Assembly: GCA_003254925.1 (NCBI GenBank)
Contig: QANZ01029894.1
Span: 23,615 to 87,614, forward strand
Length of the DNA stretch: 64,000 nucleotides
Direction of reading: 5' to 3'
From: Chamaecrista fasciculata
Taxonomy: Eukaryota; Streptophyta; Magnoliopsida; Fabales; Fabaceae
The notes beneath the pieces are model-generated. The model saw only the letters and a list, made by a program, of their open reading frames with translations. It searched no databases and was not told the DNA's origin. A program made the translations under genes and the position numbers. This document shows, one piece after another, positions 21,829 through 34,944 of this stretch (positions are counted from its first letter, which is position 1; the number at the start of each line of letters is the position of its first letter).

Positions 21829-23461
21829 ATGCTGAAGTTGTGGAAATGGTACCAGAATTCCTTAGCTGTTCACCCAGTCAAGACTCAGATGATCAGTTCT
21901 GGTTTGATTTGGGGTGTCGGTGATATAGCTGCCCAGGCTATCACACACTCCACAGCCAAGAATCATAATCGAAACGAGGTATTCTTCTCTCCTTTATTCA
22001 CCTGTACTACCGATTCATGCATTGTTTGGTGTTCTTCACAGTTTAGGCAAGTGATGTCTTCTTTTCATAAATTGGAGCGTGGAGTATGTGTTTGTGAGAA
22101 TTTATGTTGTCAACATTTGTTGAAAAGAGGATTCTGGTTATTCTTCATAAAATTCCTCCATTTTTTAACTTAATTGTTTTCTGTAATTGTGTTGTTCCTT
22201 CCTATGGCATTTGTAAGATAATACAGCCACGAAAACCAATGGGATTTTCGACACTTGTTATTGCTAATCAGGAATCACACCACCAGATTAATCAGCTTAT
22301 ATCTTTTGGTTAATGGAAATCTCTCTTTTGTACATCAGGATGACGATAAAGAATTCAAGATCAATTGGAAACGGGTGACTACAACCAGCTTGTTTGGATT
22401 TGGATTTGTTGGTCCAGTTGGCCACTTCTGGTAAATAGCATTATTTCTATAAAATCTATTGCCTGTTAGTCTATTGATTTTGGACCATATGTCTTTATGG
22501 GTGGTTATTTTTTTTTAATTCTTGGATCCCGAATGATCACTGATATCCAAAATCACTTCAAAACTTTCAGAGGGTGCTACTTCCAGTAGTGTCATTTTAG
22601 TTTTAATTATGTTTTCGTGACCTCACTATTATAAGTTGGAATTCTATAGTTGAGGCTACACTGCCAAAGGATGTTACTACTAATAGAGAAACAATTTGCT
22701 GAGTTACATTGCCAAAGTTACAAATTAATTGATTTGAAAACCTCAAGTCGTCAACACTTCTTTAAGCTTTAAATCTCTCTAATCAAATAGATTCTGATAA
22801 ACTTCCATAACAACTGGATGCCATCAATAGGACTCTAGTTGTATGACCTCATCAACTCACAGACTAGTCCAGTTCTTCTTCAGCTGATTGAAAACTTGGC
22901 TACTGCTGCCTCAAAGTCAATATAGTGAATTACTAAAAGAAGGAACTCCAACTTTATATATGAATTTGCATCCTCTATCATTATGTCCTTGTGAAGGAGC
23001 AACTGCTATCATTTTCATAATCTAATTATTTGTTCTATGGTAACTTCTGTAGGTACGAAGGTTTGGACCGATATATCAGATCAAGACTGATGCTTAAACC
23101 TAATTCCTTTCGCTTTGTTGCCACTAAAGTTTCTGTTGATGGGATTATCTTTGGACCATTGGATTTATTTGTATTTTTTACTTACATGGGTTTTTCTGCC
23201 GGAAAGAGTGTTCCTCAGATTAAAGAAGATGTTAAGAGAGACTTTCTTCCAGCCTTGATTTTAGAGGGAGGCATATGGCCAATTCTTCAAGTTGCAAATT
23301 TTCGATTTGTACCAGTGAGATATCAGCTCCTCTATGTCAACTTCTTCTGCTTGTTAGATAGTTGTTTCTTGTCTTGGATTGAGCAACAACAGGATGCGCC
23401 CTGGAAACAGTGGGTGAAATCCTTTTTGCCTCTGAAGGAACAGAAGCACCAAGGTGGATAA
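21829..23461 (+). CDS. Mpv17/PMP22 family membrane protein (At3g24570-like)
   Basis: Three exons, 21829-21978, 22339-22430 and 23053-23461, join in frame to 216 aa. The N-terminus LWKWYQNSLAVHP...SSGLIWGVGDIAAQ is the family start signature. The middle FGFGFVGPVGHFWYEGLDR and the C-terminal half (DFLPALILEGGIWPILQVAN, RYQLLYVNFFCLLDSCFLSW) cover the Mpv17/PMP22 domain, with about four membrane segments. Members sit in mitochondrial inner or peroxisomal membranes and are thought to form small-solute channels; the organelle here cannot be read from sequence. The length equals that of family members. It is the intact right copy of a tandem pair. Confidence 0.93.
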
Positions 23462-23866
23462 ATGCCTTTTAAATCTCCCCTAGATTTATTCCTGCTTCAC
23501 CAATAATCTTGAGTTCTTGTACATGTTTAGCTTAGGTGGTTGGGTGGAAAGGGGATTTGGGTAGACATTGTATGTTTAAATTTAAATCCTGATGTGCCAA
23601 AAAAGTCCCATTTAGATTTCATTGGAGTTGGAATTCTAGAGGTTATGAAATTGCTTTCTCATGATAAGATTTTCATCTTGAATACATGTTGATACTGTCC
23701 GTTGAGAATTTGTCCATTGTGTATGCTAGTCTTTTCTCAATACCCAAATCTCATTATTTTCTCTGGTGGACCATCAGTTTGTTGTTGAAAGGCCATCTGA
23801 ATTATGTCAGTCCAACCTCTCCACTTCGGGTTTTGGGAGCGGGTGGAGTGATTTGATACTCACCTT

Positions 23867-23934
23867 AAAATGCAAATGATAGAGTCCTCGTGTTGCACTC
23901 CTCTTTTTCTATCGAAAAAAAATGCAAATGATAG
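23867..23934 (+). repeat. Short truncated retroposon-like insert, 16-bp duplication
   Basis: A perfect 16-bp direct repeat, AAAATGCAAATGATAG (23867-23882, 23919-23934), flanks a 36-bp insert beginning AGTCCTCGTGTTGCACTCC and ending in an A run. Of the insertions in this class it has the longest body besides the one at 53925, so it is the best sequence for finding a parent element. Confidence 0.6.
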
Positions 23935-23963
23935 TTTTACTAAGATAATATAATTTGGACAGA

Positions 23964-24015
23964 AAAGGGTATATGAACATTTTTTTTCCTAAGCCCGAAA
24001 GGGGATATGAACATT
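23964..24015. repeat. Micro-insertion (poly-T + CCTAAGCCCG), 18-bp duplication
   Basis: Direct repeats 23964-23981 and 23998-24015 (18 bp, one mismatch) flank the 16-bp insert TTTTTTCCTAAGCCCG. It lies only about 30 bases after the previous insert, between the Mpv17-like gene and the next PPR gene. Confidence 0.65.
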
Positions 24016-24512
24016 TGGGTAGGAGAAACATAAAAAATCTCTCAAAAGATTATAAAGTAAGATTTCAAAATAAGGAGTGCATCTCAATTGCTTGTAAGTT
24101 TAAAGTTTGAAAACGCCATATCGAGAATATAACTTAATACCATAAGATCGGCAGATGATGTGAATAAAATCAATGAGCAAAATTCAGCTTTATGAAGTCC
24201 GAATAAATTAATGGTGCATCTAGCATCCAATACATAATAAATCCAACAATAAGGAATTCTGGCACAATCATTATATCTGCAAGCCTCCTTTCCACAAGAC
24301 CTGGAAGAGGATCTCCACATCAGTCAGGTTGACAGTGAAACAAATAATCAAAGGTGTCAACTATACAGGAGCCCTAACTTGAGAAAATGATTTCATCAAA
24401 CATTTTATATTCGATTGATAGTATAGTATACTCATTGGCTTTTAGCAAATCTAGATTGCTGCCTCCTGTAAAAGCCAATGAAGCAAATTTGTTAGCACAA
24501 CCACTTAAGGTG

Positions 24513-26133
24513 CTACACAATTCCAGTTGATTTCATTGCTTCTTCCATTATTGAATCTACTTTCTCGTGTAATCCAGCTCTTCTATAGCCAGATATCAAT
24601 AGATTGTAAGTTGATCTGCTAAGCCTATAGCAACTTTTTATGCACTCCAAGAATATGTCTAACCTATCATAAGCTTCTCTTCTAAAGTACGAGCAGATAA
24701 CCCTTTCAACAGCATCTGCACTTGTGAATGATAGACCTTGTTTCAACATTCTATCTACCACGAGCTCCACATCATCCAATCTATCCAATTTGGAGTATGT
24801 CCGTATAATCCCACAGTGAATTCGTGCGAGAACTCCATTCATAACTTCATGTGACTTCATCATAGTTTCAAGTAGATCCTCCATCTTTTTCACTTGCCCT
24901 AATTCTATATACAATGCCATCAATTTTTCAGCCATGTTTTCACTGACCTCCCATCTGCCGCCTACCACAAACTGAAAGAATTCCTCAGCACGATCTAAAC
25001 TTTTTTGCTTGCAAAGTCCTTCAAGCATATTTTCTCGTATGGATATACTAGGTACAATTCCTGATGTCATCATTTCTTCATAAATTCTATCAGCAATTTC
25101 AAAATTCCTTGATTGAACGCAACCTGATATAAGAGATTCAAATGTTTGAAGATCAGGACCGAGTCCAGCAGCCTTTTTAGCTGAGTACCAAGCTAACATA
25201 GCATCAATATTCCCTAACTTGGCAAATACTGAAATGAAGATGTTATAAGTGTGAAAATCAGGTTTATAGCTCTCTGAACTCTCCATGATCTCAAATAAGC
25301 TTAATGCTGTAATGATATTATGTGAACACAAGCAAGTATGTATAAGGGAATTGAAAACCAGAGACGTAGGTTTAACTCCATTAGCCTCCATTGAAGCAAA
25401 CGCGTGCATTGCCAGTGGTAGATCCAGAGACTTGCCACAAAGAAAGATGAATTCAGAGAAGACGTTATGGTTTCTTTCATTATCTTTCAGCATCTTCTCC
25501 AGAATCCATTCCAAAACCTGACCATCAATATATAGAATTATAGATATGTAAAAATGTTGATTTATCTAAGTATTGCTAAAACCATATTCCTCGTAACAAT
25601 GTTAAATCCAGTGAGAGAAGAACTCTAATAATAGCAGCAAAAACTAGGAAACTAGGATGGAAAGCCGGGAAATAGATACATTTGGGCTGTGGAAAATGTA
25701 TGTAGAAAGGAGCAGAAATAAATGCAAATGAATAAAGAGAAGAAAAGCCGACAGAAATTAAATTAGGATGATTACGTCGCAAGATCGAAGCAAACACCAT
25801 CGTTTTGTCTCATACGCTCGTCACCAAAACAGAGCATCGAAATCCAAAATTTGATAAAAGCATCAAACAAACCAAGAACATTACCAGCCGCGCTTTATCA
25901 GAAGAAGGCCTGAGAGACGTAATCAGAGTTTCCCACGGAAATTCTAAGCTTTTAAGGGAGCTTAATTCCTGATCCAGCGTGAACTTGATGCGCGAATTGG
26001 AGACACGAAGCAATTTGGTGAGCAAGAGATTTGAAATTGATTCATTGTGAGAGCTTGAAGGAAGTGCTAGAAAGTGAAGCCTTGCACTGCACACCTTTCT
26101 CACTGATGATAAAACCCTACAAGCTAGCGCCAT
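24513..26133 (-). CDS. P-type PPR protein, two exons (At2g30780-like)
   Basis: Exon 1 (25885-26133, 83 codons) starts MALACRVLSSVRKVCSARLH, rich in Arg/Ser and lacking acid, as expected for a mitochondrial or plastid targeting peptide. Exon 2 (24513-25517, 335 codons with stop) joins at SDKARL|VLEWILEKML. The total is 417 aa. It contains P-type PPR repeats (LVFNSLIHTCL, HTYNIFISVFAKLGN, QTFESLISGCVQSRN, STYNLLISGYRRAG); several central repeats are degenerate. Likely role: RNA binding in an organelle. The homologue name is from memory of conserved stretches and not verified. The 3' UTR probably runs into 24.0-24.5 kb. Confidence 0.9.
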
Positions 26134-26205
26134 TTTCTCATGTCGGCTCTCTCCGCATTCAGGAACGGGATAGTAAGATACTCTGCGTCCAGCTGCAATG
26201 ACGAT

Positions 26206-26672
26206 TTAGAAACCTGTCCCTACGTTTCTTAAATTGACTATTTGTTCTTTCAAAAATTACAAACAAATGTTAACTCGTTAGTCTCCCTAGCATATCTACG
26301 TTACTAACTAGGATGACATGACCGTTGAGTGCACATGTGACACATTAAATGTTACATATTTAACTATTTTGGACCATCTAAGGTTTGAGATTTGGAAATG
26401 CTTTAATAATTTAGGCCTTATGGAAGCTTTATATGTAATACAAATATTTAAGTCTGATTCAATTTTAGGTTGGTTGTTTATTGGTCTAGTTCCATTGATT
26501 TAGGTTACTAGGAGTTTAGGATTTCAAAGTGACATTTAACGGTACCATGTAAGTATTTAACGTCCACGTCAACTAAATAATTGACGATTATAATAAATGA
26601 GGAACTGAGTAGTCTATTTCAATAAATAATTGATCAAATCATTGACTCAGTAGAAAAGGAGGGACCAAATAA
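26206..26672. mobile_element. Diverged relative of the 18-kb MITE
   Basis: It contains the same interior as the element at 18008-18644 (ACTCGTTAGTC, GAGTGCACATGTGACAC, TTACATATTTAACTATTT, GACTCAGTA.AAAAGGAGGGA). The order and orientation are the same, but many differences have accumulated and the termini are poor. The ends are approximate. It lies just upstream of the PPR gene start. Confidence 0.6.
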
Positions 26673-27281
26673 TAATTTTTTTTAATATATATATATATAT
26701 GTTGAGTCAACATTTTCATTTTGTATAAAAATGAACAGTATTTCAATGACACTTTCAACCATTGTTGAGCACTGGATGATCGTGGGTGAAAAAAAGAGTA
26801 ATATTACGATTTACAACCTACCCAAACATGAAAAATGAACAGAGAGAGATACAAATTGATTTGATTTGGCCCAAATATATCAAACACTATATTATCGAGA
26901 TTCATCATAAACAAATTTATTTATTATGTTCCATAGATGAGTATAGAAAAACAAAGAAATTAGTTGAGTTCGTAAAATTAGTAGCAACTCTCTTAAAGAG
27001 AGATGCTTGTAAAGTTAAAAATGATGAAAACTCTTTCATAAACATAAAGCATTCACCATATAAATGTATAATTTCACATTTGATCACTAATCATGGTACA
27101 CAACACAACGAAAGCCTGCATGAACGTCCGAGAATCAAGAACAAGCCTCTACGGATTTGACACCCCAAAATCAAGCTTTCTTTTACAATAAGAACATTGG
27201 ATAATGGGTGGATGACACTTGATTAGATGTAAAGAAACTACAAAATCTTAAAAGACAATTGAAATCCATCGGCCACAAGGA
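26673..27281. other. Intergenic, 3' side of AP-4 beta
   Basis: An AT-rich stretch with a (TA)n run near 26685-26700. A 124-codon plus-strand frame at 26786-27160 has no recognisable domain and a lysine/asparagine-rich composition as expected from AT-rich noise. The AP-4 beta 3' UTR should lie at the right end. Confidence 0.5.
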
Positions 27282-30200
27282 TCAAGGTGAACCAAATTTG
27301 GACAAAGCTGATTGGAACAATGTTGAGAATGCCTGAGATGAGCTTTGGTCATCAGCTTTGATTTTAATTTGCGACTTGGCTGATGATGTGTTGATTATAC
27401 ACTCTACAAGAAATGTTGATGCTTCTTCTGCTTTTTGAGCAAAGAAAAAGTACTTGAAGTTTGGGGCCTGACCACCTGACGCGATGCAGTGTATCGAGTG
27501 ACCTTGCATGTGCCGCAGAAGAGCATTAGGAGCTATCAACGAAGCAACTCCTTGAGGACTCAGTGAATATTCCTGCATCAAGATTATGAAAGTTATCTAT
27601 ATCATACACAAAACTTAACGTCCACCGCTTTGTTTTTCCTCAGGTAGAGGCAGGGAAAGCCAAGAAGAAAAAGATGTTGTTAGTGTAGTCCTTAAATTTT
27701 TTGAAATGATTTGATTTACTCTCCAAAGTTACATGACTCGTTGCAATTTATTCTTACTGGAGACTGAGTTGTATAGTGGAAAAGTGTTCATGAAAATTAA
27801 TTTGTAATGAGTCATGAATTTTTAGAGACTAAATCAAGCATTTAAAAAAATCAAAAACCAAAATAGCAACTTCCATAAAATCTAGGGACTAAAATATTAG
27901 TTTACTCCAAATAGAAAAGAAAATGCTACCACAAAAATAAAATAATGAGACTTGGTAAATGATTTCCATGTAAACCTGTGATAAAGATATAGGAAGTTGA
28001 CGCCATTTTTGCTGAAATGTGCCAGGATCCAATATAGCTTTAGGGTTGAGCTTCAGAGGAGGTGGCGAAGGTGTGGCCACAGTTGAACTAGGAAAACTTA
28101 AACCAAGTAGATCATCAATTGCCAAGCTAGATGTTGGTGGAGCCTGACTCGGTACACTGGAATTGGATATTGCCAGCTCTCCATGTGATTGTGAAGTTGC
28201 GGCCGGGCCAGCTGAAAGTTCATAGGAAGGAGCACTATAGGCAGAACCATTGCTACCAGGATCTCTGCCATCCTCTTTCTCTGATGTACTCAGAAGTAAA
28301 TCCTTGTCATTTGCCTCCACACTCTGAGCTGGAACAACTGTATCTGCAGATTCTGCGCTGATAGATAAATTTCCAAGTTCGTCTGAAAACTCAAATGGTC
28401 CTCGGTGTTCCTTATCAGTAAACATGTAGGAAGGCTGCATGAATTTGATATTGTTAGCTTGAAGGATCTTGATGTACAATGAACAAGAAATTATGATGGA
28501 TTTCCACTCTCTGGCTAGAAAATGCAATGGATATTCCGCAAAGAAAGTGGATGCTAATATAGAGAATGAAGTTTTTTCTTGAAATACTCATACTTTAATT
28601 CAAGTTCATCTAATTCAAGTTTCCTCAATGTACAATGGGAAGCCACCAAAATGGCTATGTTACAGAATGCAGTGAGAGTAGTACTTCAAAAGCGATGGAC
28701 AAGAAAGAAGAATCTCAAGCGGCAGAGAAGGCAGGGCAAAGTGTCTAATATTATGTAAAACAGAGGAGGAAGGACAAATTTCTTACACCTTCAAGGCACA
28801 GAACTGAAAATACATTATGAAATGTGTAGGAAATCAGTAGTTAAGGTTAAGAAACCGGTCAAAATGATAACAACACTTCCTAGTGAAAAAAACACAGCAT
28901 AATCAAAACCTGGGTTTATATGGTAAGATGCCCACTTTTGCTTGCAATCTTAAATTTATTTTTAAAAAATTACAACTGTTCCAAAATCTTTAAGTAGTTC
29001 TAGTCCTTTCAAACTCCCTCAGAAGAAGCAAGTAACTACTGACCTTTTGGTAAACAACAGATAGACTGTTAAATTCATCAAATATGCGATCTTTAATTTC
29101 ACTGCTCTGAGTATCAGCAAAGACTGAAACTGCTTGCTTTGGAGGGTTCACAACACGTTCAGCAACTGATACATTGTATTGTAAGACCCTATAATAAAAT
29201 AAGGCTCTATCATGAACATCCTGCAATCAGGAGAAGTTCATATAACATAAGAATTAATATTAATATTAATATCTAAAATAATTGAGGAAAATACATTTTA
29301 TCCTCCTAGGATTAAGGCCTAATTACAACTCTGGTACATCAATATTAAGGGGAGTGTTTGGTGCTTATTTACAAAGAACGGGGGTATCTTATTAGATTTT
29401 AAAGCTGATGCACTAAAATTGTAATAAGACCTTACTTTAATGTGGTAAAATGTATTTCCACAATATAAATAATTCTTTGTTTTGAAAATTCAATGCAGTA
29501 ACAACAATTCACACCTGGTGAAAATCAGCAAGACCAGCAGCCAACGCAGCTCCCAAGGCTTTCTGAGTCTCAGGTGGTCTCTTAAAGAAACACTTCATAA
29601 CTGCAGTAAGAAGATGTAAGCGAACCTGCACAGTAAGATGGCTGTTGCTCAATAAATAGTCAAGTAAACCGAACCAAAATAGAGTTCTACAACAAAATTT
29701 AAGAATTACCGAATTAGTACATACAAGAAGATATATCAATAAATAACTGAGAAGTTGGTTTATTTTCTTTAATTTCACACTTCTTTTAGTGGTTTGGTGA
29801 TTTACACAGCGAATATAATCATCCTGTATGTAGGTATACTACCTCAGCTGAATGCTCCTCATCCCAATTTTCAACTAAACTCTCCAAGGCATAAGGAGCA
29901 TCATGCATGTCCTGAGAATATTCCCCCAGCATCCATATAAGAGCTGCCTTGGCCTTGGGCTCCTGGATATTTTTGCTGCTGATATTACCAACAACAGCAA
30001 TACAATCTTGACTCCATTGTGGATATTTTCTTAGCAGATCTTTCACAAGCACCTGCATAGAACAACTCCAAACTTGTATTGACTATCCTATTATAATATA
30101 GTCAAATGAAAAAGGCAGACATGGCATATATATGATTGTCTTTGAAAAAAAAAGCAATACAATACGGTTTTGGCACAAGCCTCCAACATCTACTAAACAG

Positions 30201-33200
30201 ATTTGTCATGTTTACCAGAGCTTCAGCAGTAACATAGTCCTTTTCCATCTCGAGAAACTGTAGAAGCCGATCAACAATAGCGTTGACGTCATACTGCTGT
30301 AATGCTATCTTCCCAACAGCTCGAATAGACTCCCTTGCAATTGGAATATCAACATTTGCAGCATATTCACATAGTTCCGTCACTGAAAAGGACTCACAAA
30401 TGTCATGCATGACTCATGCCTAAAGCTACACTTAATTTAGAAAAGAAGGAAAATAAAAAATAGACCACAAAACAGAATATCAAGCAAAGATATGTGGTCA
30501 ACCTAATAAACTTCGCCCTCGTCTTTCTCTATATTTAGTCTTGATTGAAAGATATTGGGACAGGTTCCTTACCTATGTCATAGGTGTTGCTTTCATTTGC
30601 AACTGCAGTTAACATTTCAAGCTTCAACTTTTTGACATAAGATGGTTCATTATACTGGCAATAAAAGTGTTTGTAGTCTGCAGAAAATACATAAGGTGCT
30701 CGCATCACCAAGAGATGCAGGTGGCTCAAAACAGCATAAGATTGTTCCGGACTTCCTGAACTCACTAGAGTTAGGAGAGGGGCTTTAATCCGCTCATATA
30801 CCTAACACATAAAAAATGAATCAAAAAAGGCAGCACTTCACATAAATCACCAAAACAGACAAATATGGCCAATATAACTTCAAGTGGACTCCAAAAAGGC
30901 TGTAAAATTGCATTAATTGAAGTATGGATACTGGAAATGGAGCACGACACCAATATCAAGACAGACACAAAAATATCCAACATATGGGACATAAAACGGT
31001 GTGCATTACTTCATTAATATGGAACCTGCTAGCAAGCCAAACAAACTAAGCAGCTCAATTCTCTAGACCATACGCACCAATTTACAGAAAAAATATCAGG
31101 ATCTCTAAGTACCAGTCCTTTATGAATGACTCAAAGCAGAATTAACTTTTTTCCCCAAGTGGGATAACTAGTTAAAGTGAAGTCTTTGCCAAATGGAGAA
31201 CAAACATAGCCTATATAAGAGAACTAGATGTATTGCAAACTCACCGGAATAAAATGCTATCTTCTGAAATTTAAGATGACCGCAAGAAACAAAGTTAATA
31301 TATACCTGCTGATGAACATCGGCCATTGACAAAGTCAACTGTAGAAATACTTTAGTAGTTGCCAAGACAACTGCACCATTTGCATGCTGCAATCTGTCTT
31401 CAAGGAGATTCATGATATCAAATATTTCATTGTTATCGGAGGGAACGTATTTGGCTGCCAACTCCAGCATAAGACATTGAGCCCATTCACTAAATTCTTT
31501 AATACTGCATGAACAAAAAATTTAATGAAATGACAATTACTTTTAAGAATATATTTTTGCAAGATATCAGTTACTAATGTGCTTTCTTTCTGACATTTGA
31601 AAGACTTAAAAAAGATGTAGTTTATGGTTCAATAAGGCCACAGCTAGCATAATTGATAAAATTGTGTTTCTCTTTCAAACATGTCAAAAACTATCCAATC
31701 AATGGTTCTACAAGCAAAAAGAACTTGGTATCTTGACACTTGACAGATTATATAGTATGTATAAGTTTTGTTAGGCAGTGGAAGCATTTGAAAACAGTAG
31801 CCTTTCTCCAAAAATAGTTTTTCATCACACCTCTCCCAAGTTACGTTCATTAAAACAACTTACCGGTTCAGAAGGTAATATACAACTGGCTTGCTAAGCA
31901 GAGTTTCTCTCTCCCTAGCTGCTTCCTCTGATGTGCTTGCCTCTAAGGTCCAAATCTCTTGTAAAGCAGACAAACAATTTGCAACGACCTGACAAAACAA
32001 TGTCTTGAAAGTTATTTTAAAAAAAAAAACAGCAGGAAATAACAAGAACATTGTAATATACAGGGTATAACTGGTTTAAAGATTGCTATCATTTACATAT
32101 AGAGGTGTGTAGCAAAAGAAGGTCTGATGGTTAAACCTTGTTGCCGCCATCCTTCAAATCAAAATAATTAGGCACAGTGTAATTAGCCTGTGCTCTGTCC
32201 ATGCTTCATTCACAGAGTTTTAAGATGAACGGGCATGAGGCATGATAGATATATTAATAACCAACCAAGGACCTTCACCAAACAAATTAAGCTTTTGGGT
32301 GAAATGATCCTTGACAAAGAGAAACTGAAGAACTTGCATAACATGTTGCCAAAGGATGATTATCATTCTCAACAATAGCCTAATTGGCATTCCATCTTAA
32401 TGATGAATGTTAAGGAAAAGTTAGCAAACCCCCAACAAAAATTAAAAAAATAGCTCAAGCTGCAAGGAGGGATGCACTATAGAATATAACCCACTGTTAG
32501 TAAACGGATTAGGTAATCCTAAATTCCTAATCAACCAGTAACTAGTATCCTAAAGGCTTTTATTAGAACAAAATAACTAAGATCAGAGTGCACTGTTTGT
32601 ACTAATAAATGCATAACTAAATTATAATAGGATATACTCTAAAGACAGCATACATGGACATTTTACAATATTTAGGCTGACGGCTGTCTAGTAATTAGAG
32701 ATTGCATTCTCTACCAAGCAAAAAATATGATAAAACCAAACATACTATTTAAGATCCATTTTATTGCAAAATTATTAATTATTTGGACAGTGTATAGAAT
32801 CATGGTTCTAGTTGAAACTCTTTACATAGCTGAACAGAATTATACTAATAAATCTTAGCTTGAACATGGTATTACCATGAAAGTGGAATCCCCACCTGAG
32901 CATCTGGGTCATGAAGCATCAAATGCTTCAGTGTCGCCGGAAAATCTGCATCTACACAGGTGGAAGCTGATATATGATACAGCTTCAAAACCCCAATAAC
33001 TGCCACCATCCTGACATAGCTATTACTATCCTTCAACCCTGATCCTAATGGGCCAACCAAATACTCCACCAAATTTGCCACTCTGAGTGAACACAAGCTC
33101 CTCAATGCAAGTCCACGGATCATTGGATCCTCATCCTTGCAATCTCTTTGTAGAAAGTTGATTGTCAAAAGCGCAAGATCAGGATTGACCCTTGCATAAT

Positions 33201-34074
33201 TCCCGACATAGAGGTAGCACATTTTTTTCAGAACAATATCAGATGCTGCTGAGCACATTACCATCTCACCAAAGAGAGGTGAGACATCAATACCTATTGT
33301 CATGTAGGAAATCACTTTCTTGAATAGCTCCCTCTTGGAATCGTCAACCCCTGGAGCTCGGCTACCCGCAAGCTGCCGGAGCTGTGATTTCAGATCTGAG
33401 ACTTCACCTTTCCTGTACAACATTAATATTGCATGAGTTTTAAGGCCAAGGTATGCCGTGAGGAAGAATAATCACATGCACCAGAAGGAAATTATAATAG
33501 TTGTTACATCAAAGAAGCACATTTGGTGTAAAAATTGTGAAGCAAGTGAGAAGTTATAACCAAAGTACTAGCTCAATGAAGCTAATACCTTATTCCATAA
33601 AAGGCTTCATAAATGGAGAAACCAGAACAAAAATTGGAAGGCTGACCCTATACTGGGTTGCCCAGTACATAGAACTTCAAACAAACAAGTATAACACATT
33701 AACCAAACAGTTTATATGACTGGAAATCACACAAATTCAATGGCAAGGAGAGCATAATGTTCTTGATAATCAAACGGATAAATGTGCACTGTTAGAATAA
33801 TTGAATACAAGGAATAACATATACCCGAAAATCCAAATCTACCAAAACTGTGTCTACAAAAATACAGATAGAAAAAAACGGAGCAAATTGTCTTGCAATT
33901 GATTCCATGGATAAGTCCATATTGCGAATAATTTAATCTAAGGATTAAAAAAGCATTTGTTCTCTGAGAAATCAAATACAGATTGAGAATTGGGATTTCG
34001 AAGCGAAATAAGCCAACTCACCCAGATGGTTGCGAGGGCGAAGGAGATCGCTGGGACTGTTGTGGGGGAGCCAT
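27282..34074 (-). CDS. AP4B: AP-4 complex subunit beta (adaptin)
   Basis: Eleven coding exons: 34022-34074, 32896-33412, 31864-31988, 31306-31504, 30573-30801, 30216-30382, 29843-30052, 29515-29625, 29044-29220, 27976-28434, 27282-27572, giving 845 aa (Arabidopsis AP-4 beta about 841, recalled). A short Pro/Ser/Gln-rich N-terminus precedes the HEAT-repeat adaptin trunk (SDLKSQLRQLAGSRAPGVDD, KKMCYLYVGNYA, FLQRDCKDEDPMIRGLALRS) to roughly residue 590. A Ser/Pro-rich hinge follows (AIDDLLGLSFPSS), then the C-terminal appendage (HMQGHSIHCIASGGQAPNFK, INTSSAKSQIKIKADDQSSS). AP-4 is a clathrin-independent coat adaptor at the trans-Golgi network, in plants linked to vacuolar sorting. All junctions keep frame. 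Head to head with the EngB gene, with 1.7 kb between the start codons. Confidence 0.96.
29286..29460. mobile_element. Small TIR element in an AP-4 beta intron
   Basis: GGAAAATACATTTTATCC on the left and the reverse complement of the right end, TGGAAATACATTTTACCAC, form short imperfect inverted repeats about 175 bp apart. The interior has no coding sequence. No clear target duplication was found, so this is a tentative MITE. Confidence 0.4.
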
Positions 34075-34590
34075 GGCCACTCGCACTTGCGCTACTACAA
34101 CGAACAGTTAGATCTTTACTTGATCGGATAGAGAAAGATCTAAAGGCAAGACACAGAATGAACAATAATTGTAGTTTTACTGATTGAGCTCGTGAATCTC
34201 CGGAAATCGAAAACTTGGAAAATTAGAGATGAGCATCCAGAAAAATTGACTCAACCCACCCGAATGGAATGAACCCTTTAGACGTATGCGATGTTGATGT
34301 GGCGGCATCTCATTGGCTTTCTCCGTTCGGGGCTCGTCCAAGATCAGCAAAGAGGACCGGAGGAACTCGTGACTCTGTGTCCAGAAAAACGACAGTCATC
34401 GACCATGTGTTGGACTAAGACGTTTTATTTTTAGGTACTTTTTTCGTATTTTACTTCTTGAAGTTAAAAGATAAACAGTTTTTTTTTTTTTTTCAACTCG
34501 ATAAGCTAAAGCTTAATCATTTGCGGATTTGAGCTTCATTTAAGGGTTTTGTCACTGAACAATTGATTGTTGCATACACATAACATTTAT
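34075..34590. other. AP-4 beta 5' UTR and promoter side
   Basis: The 5' UTR and core promoter of AP-4 beta should lie in about 34075-34350, which is GC-richer than the rest. Beyond that the sequence becomes AT-rich with a long T run near 34481-34496. Confidence 0.4.
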
Positions 34591-34944
34591 TAAGTCTTTA
34601 ATTTGATTATGTATCTTTATCTGATCTACTTTTAATCACATATCTTTGCAAGACGTTTTAATTTTGTCTCATATCATTTTTTATCATATATATTTTGCTC
34701 ATGTTGTAGCATTGGTCTCGTATTTATACAAAATGATTAATCGGTAATTTATTATTTTATAAAGATATATGACCATTTATACACTTGACGTAAAAATATA
34801 AGACTAATAGTGTAATTGACTCAAAAATATGAGATCAAATCTGTAATAAAAAAATATATAATCGAAAACCTAACTAAATATATGAAACTAGAAGTGTAAC
34901 AAAAATGGAATAAAAGATATATGATCAAATTAGTACTTTGGCTA
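34591..34944. mobile_element. Degenerate TIR element, about 350 bp
   Basis: The left CTTTAATTTGATTATGTATC and the right end (reverse complement AGTACTAATTTGATCATATA) form imperfect inverted repeats. Internal TTTGGTC/GACCAAA-like words resemble the 10255-10669 family. It is old and has no clean target duplication. Confidence 0.5.

Noticed and set aside
24084-24320. Extra 3' exon of the second PPR gene
   Set aside because: The frame is short and the gene already has a stop in a complete P-type repeat region; the stretch is more likely 3' UTR or spacer.
26786-27160. 124-codon plus-strand frame
   Set aside because: Composition is that of random AT-rich DNA and no family similarity was seen.
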